Assembly (NCBI RefSeq): GCF_964340395.1
Contig: NC_135556.1
Coordinates: 5,205,001-5,269,000 of the forward strand
Origin: Glandiceps talaboti
Taxonomy: Eukaryota > Hemichordata > Enteropneusta > Spengelidae
Direction: 5' to 3'
Length of the DNA: 64,000 bases
The position numbers and the translations under genes were made by a program. Below the pieces are notes generated by a model that did not search any database, had not been told where the DNA came from, and worked only from the letters and a program-made list of their open reading frames with translations. Below are positions 37,480 to 50,109 of this stretch, piece by piece; the stretch's first letter is position 1, and every line of letters begins with the position of its first letter.

Positions 37480-39471
37480 GGGACCGGTCAGTTTCTCCAG
37501 CCTGGGGGGGGGGGGGGTGGTGGATTCTTAAATCGGGCCGACAAAAAGTCACTGACCCCCCCTATCTGTAAAACCCAAAACAGGCTGACCCCCCCTATCA
37601 CTTAATTCATGATGACCCCCCCCCCCCCATATATGATATTCGCATGAGTGACAGGTATTTTTTGATCATGACTCAGTGTGGACTGCTTGACTGTCTTGCA
37701 TCTACTTTATAAGATCCTGGGTTAGCACTATCATAATTATAATTATTGACTACACAGGGTAAATATATTTGAAAAGGAGTTTAATAGCATCTTGACAGTG
37801 AAAGGTAGGAGGAAAGCTTGAGAAGGGAATATGTACAGCTGTCATGGGGGGTCCTAGGGGGTTTTTAACTCTGAAAAGTCAACTTTGAGACTATTTAGAC
37901 ATTTTTAGAAAATCATTTCTAAGCTTTACAAGACAGCACCAACATGTAAAAAGCAACTACATAAGGTTGAAATATTTTTGAAATATAGTTTGATAGGATC
38001 TCGACAGTAAGAGGTGGGGGAGAGATCTTGAGACTGGGATGTGTACACCTCATGGGGGGGGGGGGGGGTCCTAGGGGGTCTCCCCCTAGAAGCCCTGGAG
38101 TTTTTTTCCCTGAAAAGTCAATTTTGAGACTATTCAGACCCTTTCAGACAATAATTTCCAAGCCTTACAAGACAACACCAACATGTAAAAAACAACTACA
38201 TAGGGTTGAAATACTTTTGAAATATACTTTGATAGCATCTTGACAGTAAGAGGGGAAGAGCTTGAGACTGGGATATGTCCACCTCATGCGGGGGGTCTGA
38301 GGGGGTCTCCCTCTAGAAGCCCTGAAGCATTTTTACTCTTATAGCCAATATTTACGCTATTTAGACCCTTCAAGCAATAACTTAATCCATGCTTTACAAG
38401 ACAGCCAGTATCAGAAACTATTCTCTATAACTTACACTAAGGGTTGAAATATATTCTTAAAAGGTTAAATGGCATCATTATATACATGTAGGTCAGCACA
38501 TCTAATGGTAGTATCATTGGTAGGGGAGATTTGGAGATTAAGGCAATTTTAGACTATCTTGGCAAACATTTCACATCTTGAAAAGACAATATCATCTCAA
38601 ATTAGAATAGGGTGAAAATATTTAAGAAAAGTTTAATACCATTATGACAGTAAAAAGGTTGTTGGTGCATCTGATTGTTGGTTGAATGCATGCGTGACCT
38701 CTGGGGGTGAGGAAGTCCTTGGGGTTTTCCCCCTGGCAGACTTTTTGCTTGAGCTACTAAGGCAATGTTTAGGTTATTCATAACCTTTGAGGTAATATTT
38801 CCAAGCTTCGAAAAGCTAACCTAAATGTACGTTTTAAATGAGTTTCCTATATCACATAAAATAGACATGTAACATTAGTATAGGGGCATTAATATATGTA
38901 TAATGAAGTCACCGGTATGTTAGAGAACTTTAGGTGGTCATACCTAGTGTATACTAGAAACTGGAATCTGATGAGATGTGGTGATTTGTAGTGTCAATAA
39001 CATGACGAGTAGAACAATTTAGATTAACTTCATTTATAAACTATCTATGAAAATTGCCATTACGAAACCTTCAAGTCACAAGTTCACTTTTGCCCCAAAC
39101 TGCAATATAAGTGAAGCATTGATTGTAAAACAGCCAAGCATTTACATGACATGTTCTGTAACTAGTGTGGTAGCTAGGTAATACATGTATATGTATATGT
39201 ATAGTTATGTTTGAACTAATAAGTAATATTAAAGAATTCATGTAAGAAACAGGGACAAGAACAAATATTGACATGTACCACATTTCAGACAAGGCTATAT
39301 GCCATTGTAGAAAGGATTTTTTTCTTCCATCACAATTAAAAACACAATGACCCCCCTATCCACAATTTTCAAAACAGCATGACCCCCTCTACTGTCAATT
39401 TCAAAAACAGGGTGACCCCCCTACCAATCCACCGCCCCCCCCCCCCCAGGCCGAAGAAACTGACCGGTCCC
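37480..39471. mobile_element. Non-autonomous PIF/Harbinger-like DNA transposon, 1992 bp
   Basis: The left end GGGACCGGTCAGTTTCT is repeated in reverse at the right end (AGAAACTGACCGGTCCC, ending 39471); both inner flanks run into G- or C-tracts. TTA lies on both sides (37477-37479 and 39472-39474), fitting the 3 bp TTA/TWA duplication of Harbinger elements. The interior holds three to four degenerate ~210-235 bp repeats (CTTGAGACTGGGATGTGTAC type, near 37817, 38026 and 38261) and no transposase frame. It has inserted into a relic of the foldback transposon found at 53.5 kb. Confidence 0.82.
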
Positions 39472-39663
39472 TTAGAAGAAACCCCGAAGGTCTATCAGCA
39501 AGACTAGGTTCAATCTGATTAAAATCCGATGTAGATGTCGGCTAATCGTTCATTGCTATTTTACCTTCGTTATTTTGCCTGATTTGACCTTCTTGGTACA
39601 TGTTTACATTTTTTAGCCCGATCACCTCCTCTACGATTTTCAAATTCATTGTTTCTCTCTCGC

Positions 39664-39835
39664 CATGAGCTGTCAATCAACTGGCGGTAAGTGGTTGTCA
39701 TTATAATGTATTGCACTGTCAATCAATTGTCGGCAAATACTTGTTGTCGAATATATAGTTATTGTTTCGTTGTCAATCAAGTGTTGACATTTATTTGTCA
39801 TCATGTTGACTAATTGATTCAGCTGTCGGCATAAC
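39664..39835 (+). promoter_or_regulatory. CTGTCAATCA module upstream of copy B
   Basis: About 52 bp spaced subunits of the form TGTCAATCA - six bases - GG(T/C)AA(G/A)T - two or three bases - TTGTC. Exact CTGTCAATCA at 39670-39679 and 39716-39725, TGTCAATCA at 39771. A further exact site at 40843-40852 is followed by GGTAAGTCTTTG. Confidence 0.45.
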
Positions 39836-40415
39836 CAGTTTTAGTTTACTCAAGAGATGGTACTCTTTCATCATGACATTGTTCGAATGGTAAATGTAAC
39901 ATCTATTATTCAAAAGTATACATGATGGGTGGCTTGGAGGGGTGATTCTATTCCTTGCTATGTTACTATGTTGGTATTAATGGACGGGGACAACACTTTT
40001 ACTACTTTGATACTGTAGAACAAAACTTCCGCTGTAGTTAATTGAACACCAAAAGTTAGTTTGCCACTATTTATGTAATAAAAAATGCCCAGTCCATGAT
40101 CTCACTGTGTGTATTCTCTTGATCATGGCGTATATACTATATTGCATGTGTGTGTATATATATTGAGTATTGTCATATCAGTGCTGGATTTCTTTGTCGT
40201 CTACAACCCACCGATCAATAGACAGAAATCAAAGGTAATACCTCATAAAGATTATCACTGAATAGGAAATTGAAAGTACTCATGGCTATCATGACGCATA
40301 TTGTAAATCAAACGGTCATAAAAGTATTCAATCCTTACATCCGATTTCAATCATAGACACTACACGAAAGTAGGGTCTATGTTTCAATACACCTCCCTGT
40401 ATACTGCAATCGACA

Positions 40416-40494
40416 TGGTTCGCCATGACGGGGCGCCCTCATCGGTCAAACCCTTTCACAGTGCTTGCCGGTGAGGGCGTAGCGACACGACGTA
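40416..40494 (+). mobile_element. 83 bp foldback element, unit B copy (internally shortened)
   Basis: GACGGGGCGCCCTCATCGG pairs with CCGGTGAGGGCGTAGCGACA. The inner GAGAGCATG of the other copies is missing here, shortening the loop. Confidence 0.85.
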
Positions 40495-42709
40495 TCGTCT
40501 AACCGTGGGTGATACAAATACTTCCATGGTACACCTGCTGTCTCTGTAACAATTGAAACCATCCTTATTCCTATCACACGCTCTGTTGGATTTGTATTTT
40601 GGTAGTTATTTTCCTACTTGTATGTTATCACCGACATATGTTTCTTTTTATTCTCGTAATTAATTAACATCAATGAAAAAGACCCTTGGAATATACCGAC
40701 GAACTCTAAATCTACTCTCCTTTCCTATTGACTTATAGTGTTATGAGTCACAGACCTAAATTATATCCATTCAGGATATTTTGGTAATTTTCAATTGTAC
40801 AGTAAACCGGTCAAATTAAAATGACACCTTTGTTACTGTGAGCTGTCAATCATCTATCGGTAAGTCTTTGTAACTGACTTCTTCTGTTGAACTTAGTTAA
40901 TCACAAGGATGGTGTCCAGTTATCACCTTATCGACTGTCGGTAAGTCTTTGTCATTGTTTGAATTGATCACAAGGGCGGTGTCCAATTTGTTATTCTCTT
41001 AGCTGTCAATAGGGTTCTTGGCAGAAGAACTAAGTCGGTCTTGTCAAAATCCCTTTGAATTAAAGGGCGGCATGCTGTTGTCGATTTAAAGACACAATTT
41101 ACAATAGGATTAAAATTTAGTTGTGAAAAACAGCTCTCTGTCAGAGTTCATCCACGTACACCATAGCCTCTTTTACGGCACCGTGTACCGTCCAAGACTT
41201 TGTGCCACCTTAGACCACTGTTCTCTATAGTGGTCTGAGATGACAGGCTGAGGAAAATAAGCTCTGCTTAGCGCAAATGGGCAGAACTAGTAGAAAAAGT
41301 TGGTCAAGTGCAAAATAATTATACTATGTATTCCGTGTAGCTCTACTGATATACGAGATTCCTCGATTGAACACCTGACCTTTAACAACTGGTATATCTC
41401 CACCATAATGACATATCGTCACAATAAACGTGTTATATAGTATCTCCACAGCACATTCACTAATTTTAGGATTTGGTAAATACCAATGCTTTAGTAGCTA
41501 GAAAAACACGAATGTGATTTCGTCCATTAACTGTATGAGAATATGAAGGACACTTGCAAATACAAAACACATATTATGTGTTTGATGACTGTCGTACACG
41601 AGTTGTACAGAAGAATCATGGACATGGTTATGCCGTCTCCACATCACTATATTAACTTTAGAGTGTTTATATAATGTTGCAATGTGGTGTAAAGCTGGAG
41701 CAATCATGATAGTTTTCATTGCTTTGTGAAAAGTGGAAAGTGGTGGCAGTAAAAAGGTTGGACAAAGGAGGAACATACAGTACGTTGTTAGTCAAGTAAG
41801 GCTAACCATGGATCTATTATTGATATAAGGGGGAAACCCATTTCGCATTTTAGACATTTCACGTTTGTGTTGTATTATGTCTATCGTGGTTGTCAACGTA
41901 TTACATACATGCCATCAAATACATGTGATTAATTCTAAACTTGGTATTCTTTCATTAATCGGCCAATGTCATACCTAGTTTTCTATTGTTCTCTGAAGTA
42001 TGTGTTTATGACGTCACTAATCGTCTACACCTTCCGTGAATTCAAATTCAACAATATTTTATTAATTCATTTCATTGTCGACTATTCTTTGGCATTGCCC
42101 CTTTAACAGTCGGTAACTACAAGGGGTGACGTCATTTTATGGCTCGGTAAGACCGGTTCATGTCAACGGTTGACAAACTGATACTTTGATTTTCTTAGGT
42201 ATAATTTCCTTTGATCACATGTACAGACAAGGAAGAATATGCTTTGATACAGTCAGTTGGGTGCTACTAATAGTACTGTTACGTCATAGGGGTAGCTTAA
42301 TATAACGTTTCAGTGTCCAAATACTGTAGTTGTGGTTAGAACAGGTACTATTAGTAATAATCAATGACCCAACCAGTTGTCCTTACCAACACTCTCAACG
42401 TTATTATATTATTGCATGAGTGGCACTTCTATAGTTACAATTGTTATGCAGGTGGTAATAGAATCCTGTATTTGTAGTCGAAAAAGTCTGTCCAATGTTG
42501 CTTGATGTAGTGATTTGGGCTGTTAGGTTTTGCACAATTAAGTTTAATTTACTCCGCTATGTTTGCGTTAAAATAAAAGACTCGAAAACCGAGTCTAGAT
42601 CAATAAAAGACACCAAAGTTGCGGCTTTTCTACAAAGATTCGTTCAACTTTTGTCACATTAACACTCCGGAACTTTGATAGAAAACCGCACCTAGTTGGG
42701 TAGGGTTAC

Positions 42710-42782
42710 CACGTGACTGGGTCATCTTACTATCAAGTGATAAAATATGCAAATCTAGATCTATTGTTTTCGTGTCCATAAA
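42710..42782 (+). promoter_or_regulatory. Core promoter of copy B (TATA altered)
   Basis: CACGTG at 42710-42715 and ATGCAAAT at 42747-42754. The TATA position reads CATAAA (42777-42782) because of a T-to-C change relative to copies A, C and D, so B may be weaker. Confidence 0.6.
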
Positions 42783-42872
42783 ATCGAAAGTTTGACAAGA
42801 ATAGTTATCATTCTGCCAAGAGAGTTACAACTTGACAGTTCTCCTTTCAAACTATCAACATCAAAATCAACC

Positions 42873-43991
42873 ATGTATGCTGTACCTCAGTACTCTCATG
42901 TTCAAGTTCACCATGGTGCCACGTCTGTCGATGACATCAACATGCAAGTCATCTTTGCCACGACTGGTCTGCCTCCCTTCTCGTCTCCAAGCAACGTCAC
43001 GTCATCGGAACCAGTGTCCAGATCAGAACTTAATGACATCTTGGATGAACTTGGTTTTTCAGGTGAGCATTGTTGCCTTAAAACTTACACTCTTAAAAGG
43101 GAATTATTCCAAACTATTCAACAACTCTAGTACGAACGTGACACAAAATTGGAATAAACATCTTCAAATTTATCCAGTATTTCTCAATCTCAGAAATGAT
43201 ATAACATTTTTAAAGTTACCTGATTGGCAGTCAAGTATATACAATTCATTCACATCCTTTTCTATTACTTGATTTCGGCACAATATATTAATTTTAAACT
43301 GCAAGTTTTAACAACTATCTCCATACCGTTTTAAGTGTTATATGTTTATTAATATCGTGTTTTTCGATTCATATTATCTTTTTACAGATACTACAGATAA
43401 CCAGTCATTTTATACACCGTCCCATAGCGATGACGTCATTCCCACACTGTCTCCACCAATGGTTATCCACGAAGATGAAGAACTTTCTATAGCTGATTGG
43501 ATACGTATCAACCATGCGCCCTCAGTGTTGACTATTAGATCATACACCACGCATAGATGTTTACCTGCCATTCGTCCCGAACAAGAAGTAGTCTTAGAAA
43601 CCACATTCAGAACACAACGGTATCCTTGCAGTGACGTCAGACGAAGATTGGCGAAAGTGACTGGGTTAACCTTTGATTTCGTAAATGTAAGTATATGAAC
43701 TTTTAAAATGATATTGAGCTAATGTTTGTTTTAATTGTTCAATAATGTCCTGATTACCGCCGATATTTAATTTTATCGCCTTAGCCACAATCATCAATTA
43801 GTTTTCATAGTAAACTAAAACTTTTTTTCTACTGACCTCAATAACTAACACTGTCTTTTTGTTCGTCTTACCCACAGAACTGGTTTTCAAGTCGTCGTGA
43901 ACAGGTACAACGCGTCAGAAAACGTCTCCATTTCCCATGTGATCCCTGTATCAACAACGCAGATGCCCTTCGAACCAGTCGGAAGAATTAA
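42873..43991 (+). CDS. Divergent homeobox gene, copy B (200 aa, 3 exons)
   Basis: Exons 42873-43062, 43388-43686 and 43878-43991 (TAA), with exon lengths and phases identical to A, C and D. The predicted protein is identical to copy D. Exon 1 codes MYAVPQYSHVQVHHG through SRSELNDILDELGFS. Exon 2 codes an acidic and proline-containing linker (SPPMVIHEDEELSIADW) and homeodomain positions 1-46; exon 3 codes positions 47-60 plus a short basic/cysteine tail (KRLHFPCDPC). Homeodomain changes of note are S50 and S51. The AATAAA at 44124-44129 is about 135 bp past the stop. Upstream in-frame ATGs seen in A and C are closed here by a TAG, which supports the MYAVPQ start. Confidence 0.87.
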
Positions 43992-44169
43992 TGATCATAA
44001 CACATAAATCATCAAATGTAATATTTTGAACGTTTACGAGTTCAGAAAACGTGTATATGTTATTTTTTATTACATTGAATGGGTGAAATTTTATCAATTG
44101 TACATATTTAACTTATTTAAAAGAATAAATTGTTAGAGGTTTTCCACATGTTCAAGTATTATATTTATA

Positions 44170-44465
44170 TTGTATGTATGTATGTATGTATGTATGTATG
44201 TATGTATGTATGTATGTATGTATGTATGTATGTATGTATGTATGTATGTATGTATGTATGTGTACAATGTAATGTATGTATGTATGTATGTATGTATGTA
44301 TGTATGTATGTATGTATGTATGTATGTATATGTGTATGTATACAATGTATGTGTATGTATGTATGTATGTATGTATGTATGTATGTATGTATGTATTTAT
44401 GTGTGTGTATGTAATGTATGTGTGTATGTATGTATGCATGTATGTATAGATGTATCTGAGTGTGG

Positions 44466-44508
<43 letters not shown>

Positions 44509-44510
44509 CA
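44170..44510. repeat. TGTA/TG microsatellite of unit B
   Basis: TGTA array with short interruptions, ending in about 17 TG units at 44469-44503. Confidence 0.97.
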
Positions 44511-44639
44511 AGTGTTATTAAAATTCATAACATCTTGCCTCCAACTATTGTGCATCTAGCATTTGATCTAGATATGATTTTCTGTAGTCAATAAAATTAA
44601 TCTGGGATCATAATTGTCATGGAATTTAGGTTTGAAATC

Positions 44640-44785
44640 AGTTATCTAGCAGATTTATAGGAAAAGTTAGCCTAGAACAACAGAATTATCCTATGTAATC
44701 CCCATGATGCTATCAATAAGACAACACTAATGTGAGAACCTGGGATTGAAACCTGGGCCTTTAACAATTGAACCAATATTTACTT
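44640..44785 (-). mobile_element. tRNA-derived SINE-like relic, unit B copy
   Basis: On - it reads ATTGGTTCAATTGTTAAAGG (A-box-like) then GGTTTCAATCCCAGG (B-box-like, + 44741-44753), the spacing of a tRNA head, followed by an unrelated body. It is present at the same place in unit D (60301). The tRNA of origin cannot be named. Confidence 0.45.
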
Positions 44786-45030
44786 CAATTGAGATGTGTT
44801 TAAAAACTATTGTGTAAATACTGATATCATTGTACATAATTTGAATTATTTACATAAGTTTGGTAATTAAGGGTACAATAATGGGCACAAATATACATAA
44901 CGCATGTACATGTAATATATACAATATAGATTTTATTATTTCCAACAAAATGTCTTGCTTTGCATTTACTTAGAGATCAAACTCAGTACTGAAAATATAT
45001 GTGTTGTATAATGATTTTGAAATTGTAATT

Positions 45031-45032
<2 letters not shown>

Positions 45033-45078
<46 letters not shown>
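45033..45078. repeat. CA microsatellite of unit B
   Basis: About 23 CA units; the matching site in unit D (near 60613) has only four, so it expanded after duplication. Confidence 0.95.
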
Positions 45079-45082
<4 letters not shown>

Positions 45083-45601
45083 CACAGATTGTGAAGCTGA
45101 AACACAACTGAAGTAAATCTCATATACAACTTCTCATTATATTTCTCACAACTTTCACTTTTTAAAACACATGCACAGCAATGACAACCATCAATACTGT
45201 TATGGAAGTAATGTGTGCTCTCAGTGACCGACCTTTGAACTTTACACCGAGTCTTTTCATAAAATAGTTTTCGATGACGAGAACCATGTTCTTTCTCTTA
45301 TCAACATTTTTGTAGTAGAAATTGAATTAATCCTTAAAGATCTTGTTTTGAGTTGAATCAGTGTATCTGGTTGTGTTTCTTACTATCTTAGTTACATTCA
45401 ATGAATGTTTACTTCTGTTCTGAGTTAATTTAGTTGCTTTATGACTGTTTTTCTGTTGTGTAGTTCAGTTCTTTTTCACCAGTCACTTCAATGGTGTAAT
45501 GGCCACACTTCATATGTGTTACAAATATGTCCAACTCTGGATCAAACCGAAACATTGCCTTATGTGCTCTGTTGTAAATTCTGTCACAATAGTTAGTACA
45601 T

Positions 45602-45800
45602 GTACAAAATGTTGCAGCCAGAATTATTACATGTTCAAAGTGTCATGTTTATACCACGCCAATTCTACAGGAATTGCATTGGTTGCCAGTACGTCAACAT
45701 ATTATTTATAAGATCTTAGTCATCACTTTTAAACTTCTTCATGGTTCAGGTCCTCCATATCTTAGTGAGTTGCTCAGTGTCTATGTCCCGGGACATAGAC
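45602..45800 (+). pseudogene. LINE ORF2 C-terminal fragment (CR1/L2-like), unit B copy
   Basis: Reads VQNVAARIITCSKCHVYTTP, ILQELHWLPVRQHIIYKIL and GSGPPYLSELLSVYVPGH in one frame, then is cut off at a segment junction. The LHWLPV motif is typical of LINE reverse transcriptase tails. Confidence 0.85.
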
Positions 45801-46330
45801 ATGTTTGGATATTCAAATATAGGTAGCCCGCGTGTTTTTAACGTTTGCAACCAGCTTTAAAAATGGCAAGATACCACAGAGCAACAACTCAGAAATCGTC
45901 GGGATTTCTGTTCATTTAGCTGTCAATTTCGCCGGTAAAAATGTGAGTTCTAAGCATATTTGTTCTAGCGATGTGGATTTTTGACTGATCTGGTCAATTT
46001 ATGTCATTTTTTTCAGGATATGAAAATTATAATAGTACTCATAGTACTTGATCAGTCTCAACCCTTGTGGGTTATTTCCATATGTGACCATTTCGGGGGG
46101 GGGGGGCAGTGTTTGGGTGTTCGTTGGTTTGTTGTCGTTTACTCATGTATGTATCTACTCATTTGTCAGTTTATTTTGTTTGTTTGTTTACTTGTTTATT
46201 TGTTTGTTTGTTTGTTTGTTTGTTTGTTTGTTTGTTTGTTTGTTTGTTTGTTTGTGTGTTTGTTTACTTGTATGTTTATTTTGTTTTGTTTATATTCGTA
46301 AACAGAACTAGATGAGCCTGAGCACCCTGT
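45801..46330. other. Junction DNA between units B and C
   Basis: Contains a poly-G run (46095-46105) and a TTTG microsatellite (46168-46262). No gene seen. Confidence 0.6.
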
Positions 46331-46581
46331 GATACAATGAGACTAACAGATACAGTCATGCATTTCGATTCAGTATTTTAAGCAATTACATATCGACATC
46401 ATGTAGTAACTTGCTGTCGTATTAAGCGCCGATACAGGTCAAGGTTTGTCTCCCGGGTTTGCCTACGCAATGGGAGGGATAACGGTTTCAGCCAGACAAT
46501 ATTGTAATACATACATACATACATACATACATACATACATACATACATACATACATGCATGCATTCATACATGCATGCATG

Positions 46582-46615
<34 letters not shown>

Positions 46616-46869
46616 TATATATATGAGTTGCTTCTTAGTACCTCAGACCTAATACCTCAGACCTAATAAGTGATCTAAGTTACAATATACACTAGTACCT
46701 ATGCTCATGCCTACTTGTGGTTGTGCTGTAGTTACATAAGTTTCGACATACTAATACATATCTTATTGTTTTCGTTCATTGGTATGGTATGTCCTTTCGA
46801 ACTCCTAGATCCTAAACACCATTGATCAAACATTGATTTTTTCCATTACATTCAAATTGTTTCTCTGTA

Positions 46870-47040
46870 GCCATGAGCTGTCAATCAACCGATGGTAAGT
46901 GGTTGTCATTATAATGTATTCAATTGTCAATCAATTGTCGGCAAATACTTGTTGTCGAATAGTTATTGTTTCGTTGTCAATCAGGCGTCGGTATTTGTTT
47001 GTCATCATGTTGACTAATGTATCCAGCTGTCGGCATAACC
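46870..47040 (+). promoter_or_regulatory. CTGTCAATCA module upstream of copy C
   Basis: Exact site at 46878-46887, TGTCAATCA variants at about 46925 and 46975, each followed by GG(T/C) and TTGTC elements as in unit B. A further exact site lies at 48093-48102. Confidence 0.45.
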
Positions 47041-47336
47041 TATTTAAGTTTACTCAAAGGGCGGTACTCTTCCATCGTTGACTGAATGAGACGAACTAGC
47101 TAGTCTTGTAATTTTTCGAATGACAAATTTAACATCAATTGCTCAAAAGTATGACGGGTGGCTGGGGTTGGGAGGGGTGATTCTATTCCTCACTATGTTA
47201 CTATGTTGGTATTAATGGAATGAAAATGGACGGGGACAACACTTTTACTACTTTGATACTGTAGAACAAAAGTCCGCTGAAATTAATTAAACACCAAAAG
47301 TTAGTTTATTCATATCATTGCTGGTACGAAAGTGGG

Positions 47337-47568
47337 TAGACTGTCGACAGTCGTTCGTGCCTTTTTTGCTACGTTTCATCTAAAACAAAGGTCGTCGCCT
47401 CGCTCCGTAGCACTGAATACTAATGCGTACTGATAGGAACTGCGAGTGCCGAAGGCACGTGCGAACAGTACGCTGCTATATAGTATTGCTCCGGATCGGA
47501 GCGAGGCGACGACTTTAGTTTTTAGATAAAACGTAGCAACAAAGGCACGAACGACTGTCGACAGTCTA
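47337..47568. mobile_element. Mutator-like foldback MITE, copy C (232 bp)
   Basis: Termini TAGACTGTCGACAGTCGTTC and its reverse complement, long arms (~75 bp) reaching GTCGTCGCCTCGCTCCG, and a short middle. Flanked by GAAAGTGGG (47328-47336) and GAAAGTAGG (47569-47577), a 9 bp target duplication with one mismatch. Confidence 0.92.
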
Positions 47569-47621
47569 GAAAGTAGGCTCTATGTTCCAATACACCTCCC
47601 TGCACACTGCAGTTTGTATTG

Positions 47622-47704
47622 TACACCGTGACGGGGCGCCCTCATCGGTCAACCCTTTCACAGTGCATGAGAGCATGCCGATGAGGGCGGAGCGACACAA
47701 CGTA
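47622..47704 (+). mobile_element. 83 bp foldback element, unit C copy
   Basis: TACACCGTGACGGGGCGCCC, TCATCGG, loop with an inner GCATGAGAGCATGC palindrome, CCGATGAGGGCGGAGCGACA. Confidence 0.87.
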
Positions 47705-48867
47705 TCTTATAATAGTCTAACCGTGGGTGATACAAATACTTCCATGGTACACCTACTGTCTCTGTAACAATTGAAACCATCCTTATTCCTATCACACGCT
47801 CTAGTGGATTTGTATTTTGGTAGTTATTTTCCTACTTGTATGTTATCACCGACATATGTTTCTTTTTATTCTCGTAATTAATTGACATCAATGAAAACAT
47901 CCCTTGGAATATACCGACGAACTCTAAATCTACTCTCGATTCGATAGCCTATTGACTTATAGTGTTATGAGTCACAGACCTAAATTATATCCAGGATATT
48001 TTGATAATTTTCAACTGTACAGTAAGTCGGTCAAAAACGTTTCAATAGCTTAACAACTAACTTTATTAAAATGACACCTCAGTCACTGTGAGCTGTCAAT
48101 CACCTATCGGTAAGTCTTTGTAACTGACTTCTTCTGTTGAACTTAGTTAATCATAAGGATGGTGTCCAGTTATCACCTTATAGACTGTCGGTAAGTCGTT
48201 GTCATTGTTTGAATTGATCACAAGGATGGTGTCCAATTTGTTATTCTCTTAGCTGTCAATAGGGTCTTGGCAGAAGAACTAAGTCGGTCTTGTCAAAATC
48301 CCTTTGAATTAAAGGGCGGCATAACGTTGTCGATTTAAAGACACAATTTACAATAGGATTACAATTTAGGTGTGAAAAACAGCTCTCTGTCAGAGCTCAT
48401 CCTCGTAAACCATAGCCTCTTTTACGGCACCGCGTACCGTCCAAGACTTTGTGCCACGTGACCTGCCAGGCTGAGGAAATTAAGTTCTGATTAGCGAGAA
48501 TAGGCAGAACTAATAGAAAAAGTTGGTCAAGAGCAAAATAATTATACTATGTAATCCGTGTAGCTCTACTGATAATGTAACGCTATTAATACGAGATTCC
48601 GCGATTGAACCCGTGATCGTTAACAACTGGTATATCTCCATCATAATGATATATCGCCATCATAAACGTGTTATCTCCACAGCACATTCACTAATTTGAG
48701 GATTTGGTAAATTCCAATGATTTAGTAGCTAGAAAAACACGAAGGTGGTTTCGTCGACCGACTGTATGAGAATATGAAGGACACTTGCAAATACAAAACA
48801 CATATTATGTTTTTGATGACTGTTGTACACGAGTTGTACAGAAGAATCATAGACATGGTTCTGCCTA

Positions 48868-49032
48868 GACTCTCTCACGGTCCTCGGAACTTCGCTTTAC
48901 TAAAATTAAAGCTAAACGAATTATTGTGTATGTACCGATATCAGCTATATAACCACACTCGAATATCCTCATCGACCATGATAGAGATAACCATTCGTTG
49001 ACGTGTGACTGCGACGCTCCGTGTTTTCGCGA
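48868..49032 (+). mobile_element. Fragment of the foldback transposon inside unit C
   Basis: TAGACTCTCTCACGGTCCTC, GGAACTTCGCTTTACTAAAA, then CATTCGTTGACGTGT. Absent from the same position in units A and B, present in D (57202-57390), so it entered before C and D separated. Confidence 0.7.
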
Positions 49033-50042
49033 AGCTCGGATTAATCATGAGAGTTTTTATTGCTTTGTGAAAAGTGGAAAGGGGTGGCAGTAAAACGATT
49101 GGACAAAGGAGGGACATACAGTACGTTGTTAGTCAAATAAGGCTAACCATGGATCTATCTAGTGATATAAGGGGAATACCCATTTTGCAATTTCGACATC
49201 TCACGTCTGTGTTGTATTGTGTGTGTCCATCGTGGTTGTCAACGTATTATATAAATGCCATCAAATACATGTGATTAATTCTAAACTTGGTATTCTTTTA
49301 TTAATCGGCCAATGTCATACCTAGTTTTCTATTGTTCTCTGAAGAATGTGTTAATGACGTTACTAATCGTCTACACCTTCCGTGAATTCAAATTCAACGC
49401 CGTTCACTCATTTCATTGTCGGGCTATTCTTTGGCATTGCCCCTTTAACAGTCGGTAACTACAAGGGGTGACGTCATTTTTATGACTTGGTAAGACAGGT
49501 TCATGTGAACGGTTGACAAACTGATACTTTGATTTTCTTAGGTATAATATCCTTTGATCACTGACAAGGAAGAATATACTTTGATACAGTCAGTTGGGTG
49601 CTACTAGTAGTACAGTTACGTCATAGGGGTAGCTTAACATAACGTTTCAGTGTCCAAATACTGTAGTTGTGGTTAGAACAGGTACTATTAGTAATAATCA
49701 ATGACCCAACCCGTTGTCCTTACCAACACTCTCAATGTTATTATATTATTGCATGAGTGGCACTTCTATGGTTATAATTGTTATGCAGGTGGTAATAGAA
49801 TCCTGTATTTGTAGTCGAAAAAGTCTGTCCAATGTTGCAATTGATTGATGTAGTGATTTGGGCTGTGAGGTTTTGCACAATTAAGTTTAATTTACTCCGC
49901 TATGTTTGCGTTAAAAGACTCGAAAACCGAGTCTAGATCAATAGAAGACACCAAAGTTGCGGCTTTTCTACAAAGATTCGTTCAACTTTTGTCACATTAA
50001 CACTCCGGAACTTTGATAGAAAACCGCACATAGTTCGGTTAC

Positions 50043-50109
50043 CACGTGACTGGGTCATCTTACTATCAAGTGATAAAATATGCAAATCTATTGTTTTCGT
50101 GTCTATAAA
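50043..50109 (+). promoter_or_regulatory. Core promoter of copy C: E-box, octamer, TATA
   Basis: CACGTG 50043-50048, ATGCAAAT 50080-50087, TATAAA 50104-50109, start codon at 50200. A perfect stem-loop AGACTCGAAAACCGAGTCT lies at 49916-49934. A TGACGTCA site lies near 49470. Confidence 0.65.

Larger units (their letters stand above)
39580..45800 (+). repeat. Amplified unit B
   Basis: Collinear with unit D (about 54.9-61.34 kb) and, across the gene, with units A and C. Order: CTGTCAATCA cluster, empty MITE site (40365-40373), 83 bp element (40416), homeobox gene, TGTA array, SINE, LINE tail. At 45.80 kb homology to D stops abruptly inside the LINE tail. Confidence 0.9.

Noticed and set aside
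43410-43604. Open frame opposite exon 2 of the homeobox gene (and at 50719, 59099, 26612)
   Set aside because: Shadow of the coding exon; there is no splice or motif support on that strand.
47337-47568. Small-RNA or pre-miRNA hairpin
   Set aside because: The 9 bp target duplication and the empty site in unit B show an inserted transposon; it is far larger than a pre-miRNA and GTCGAC-rich ends belong to the terminal repeat.
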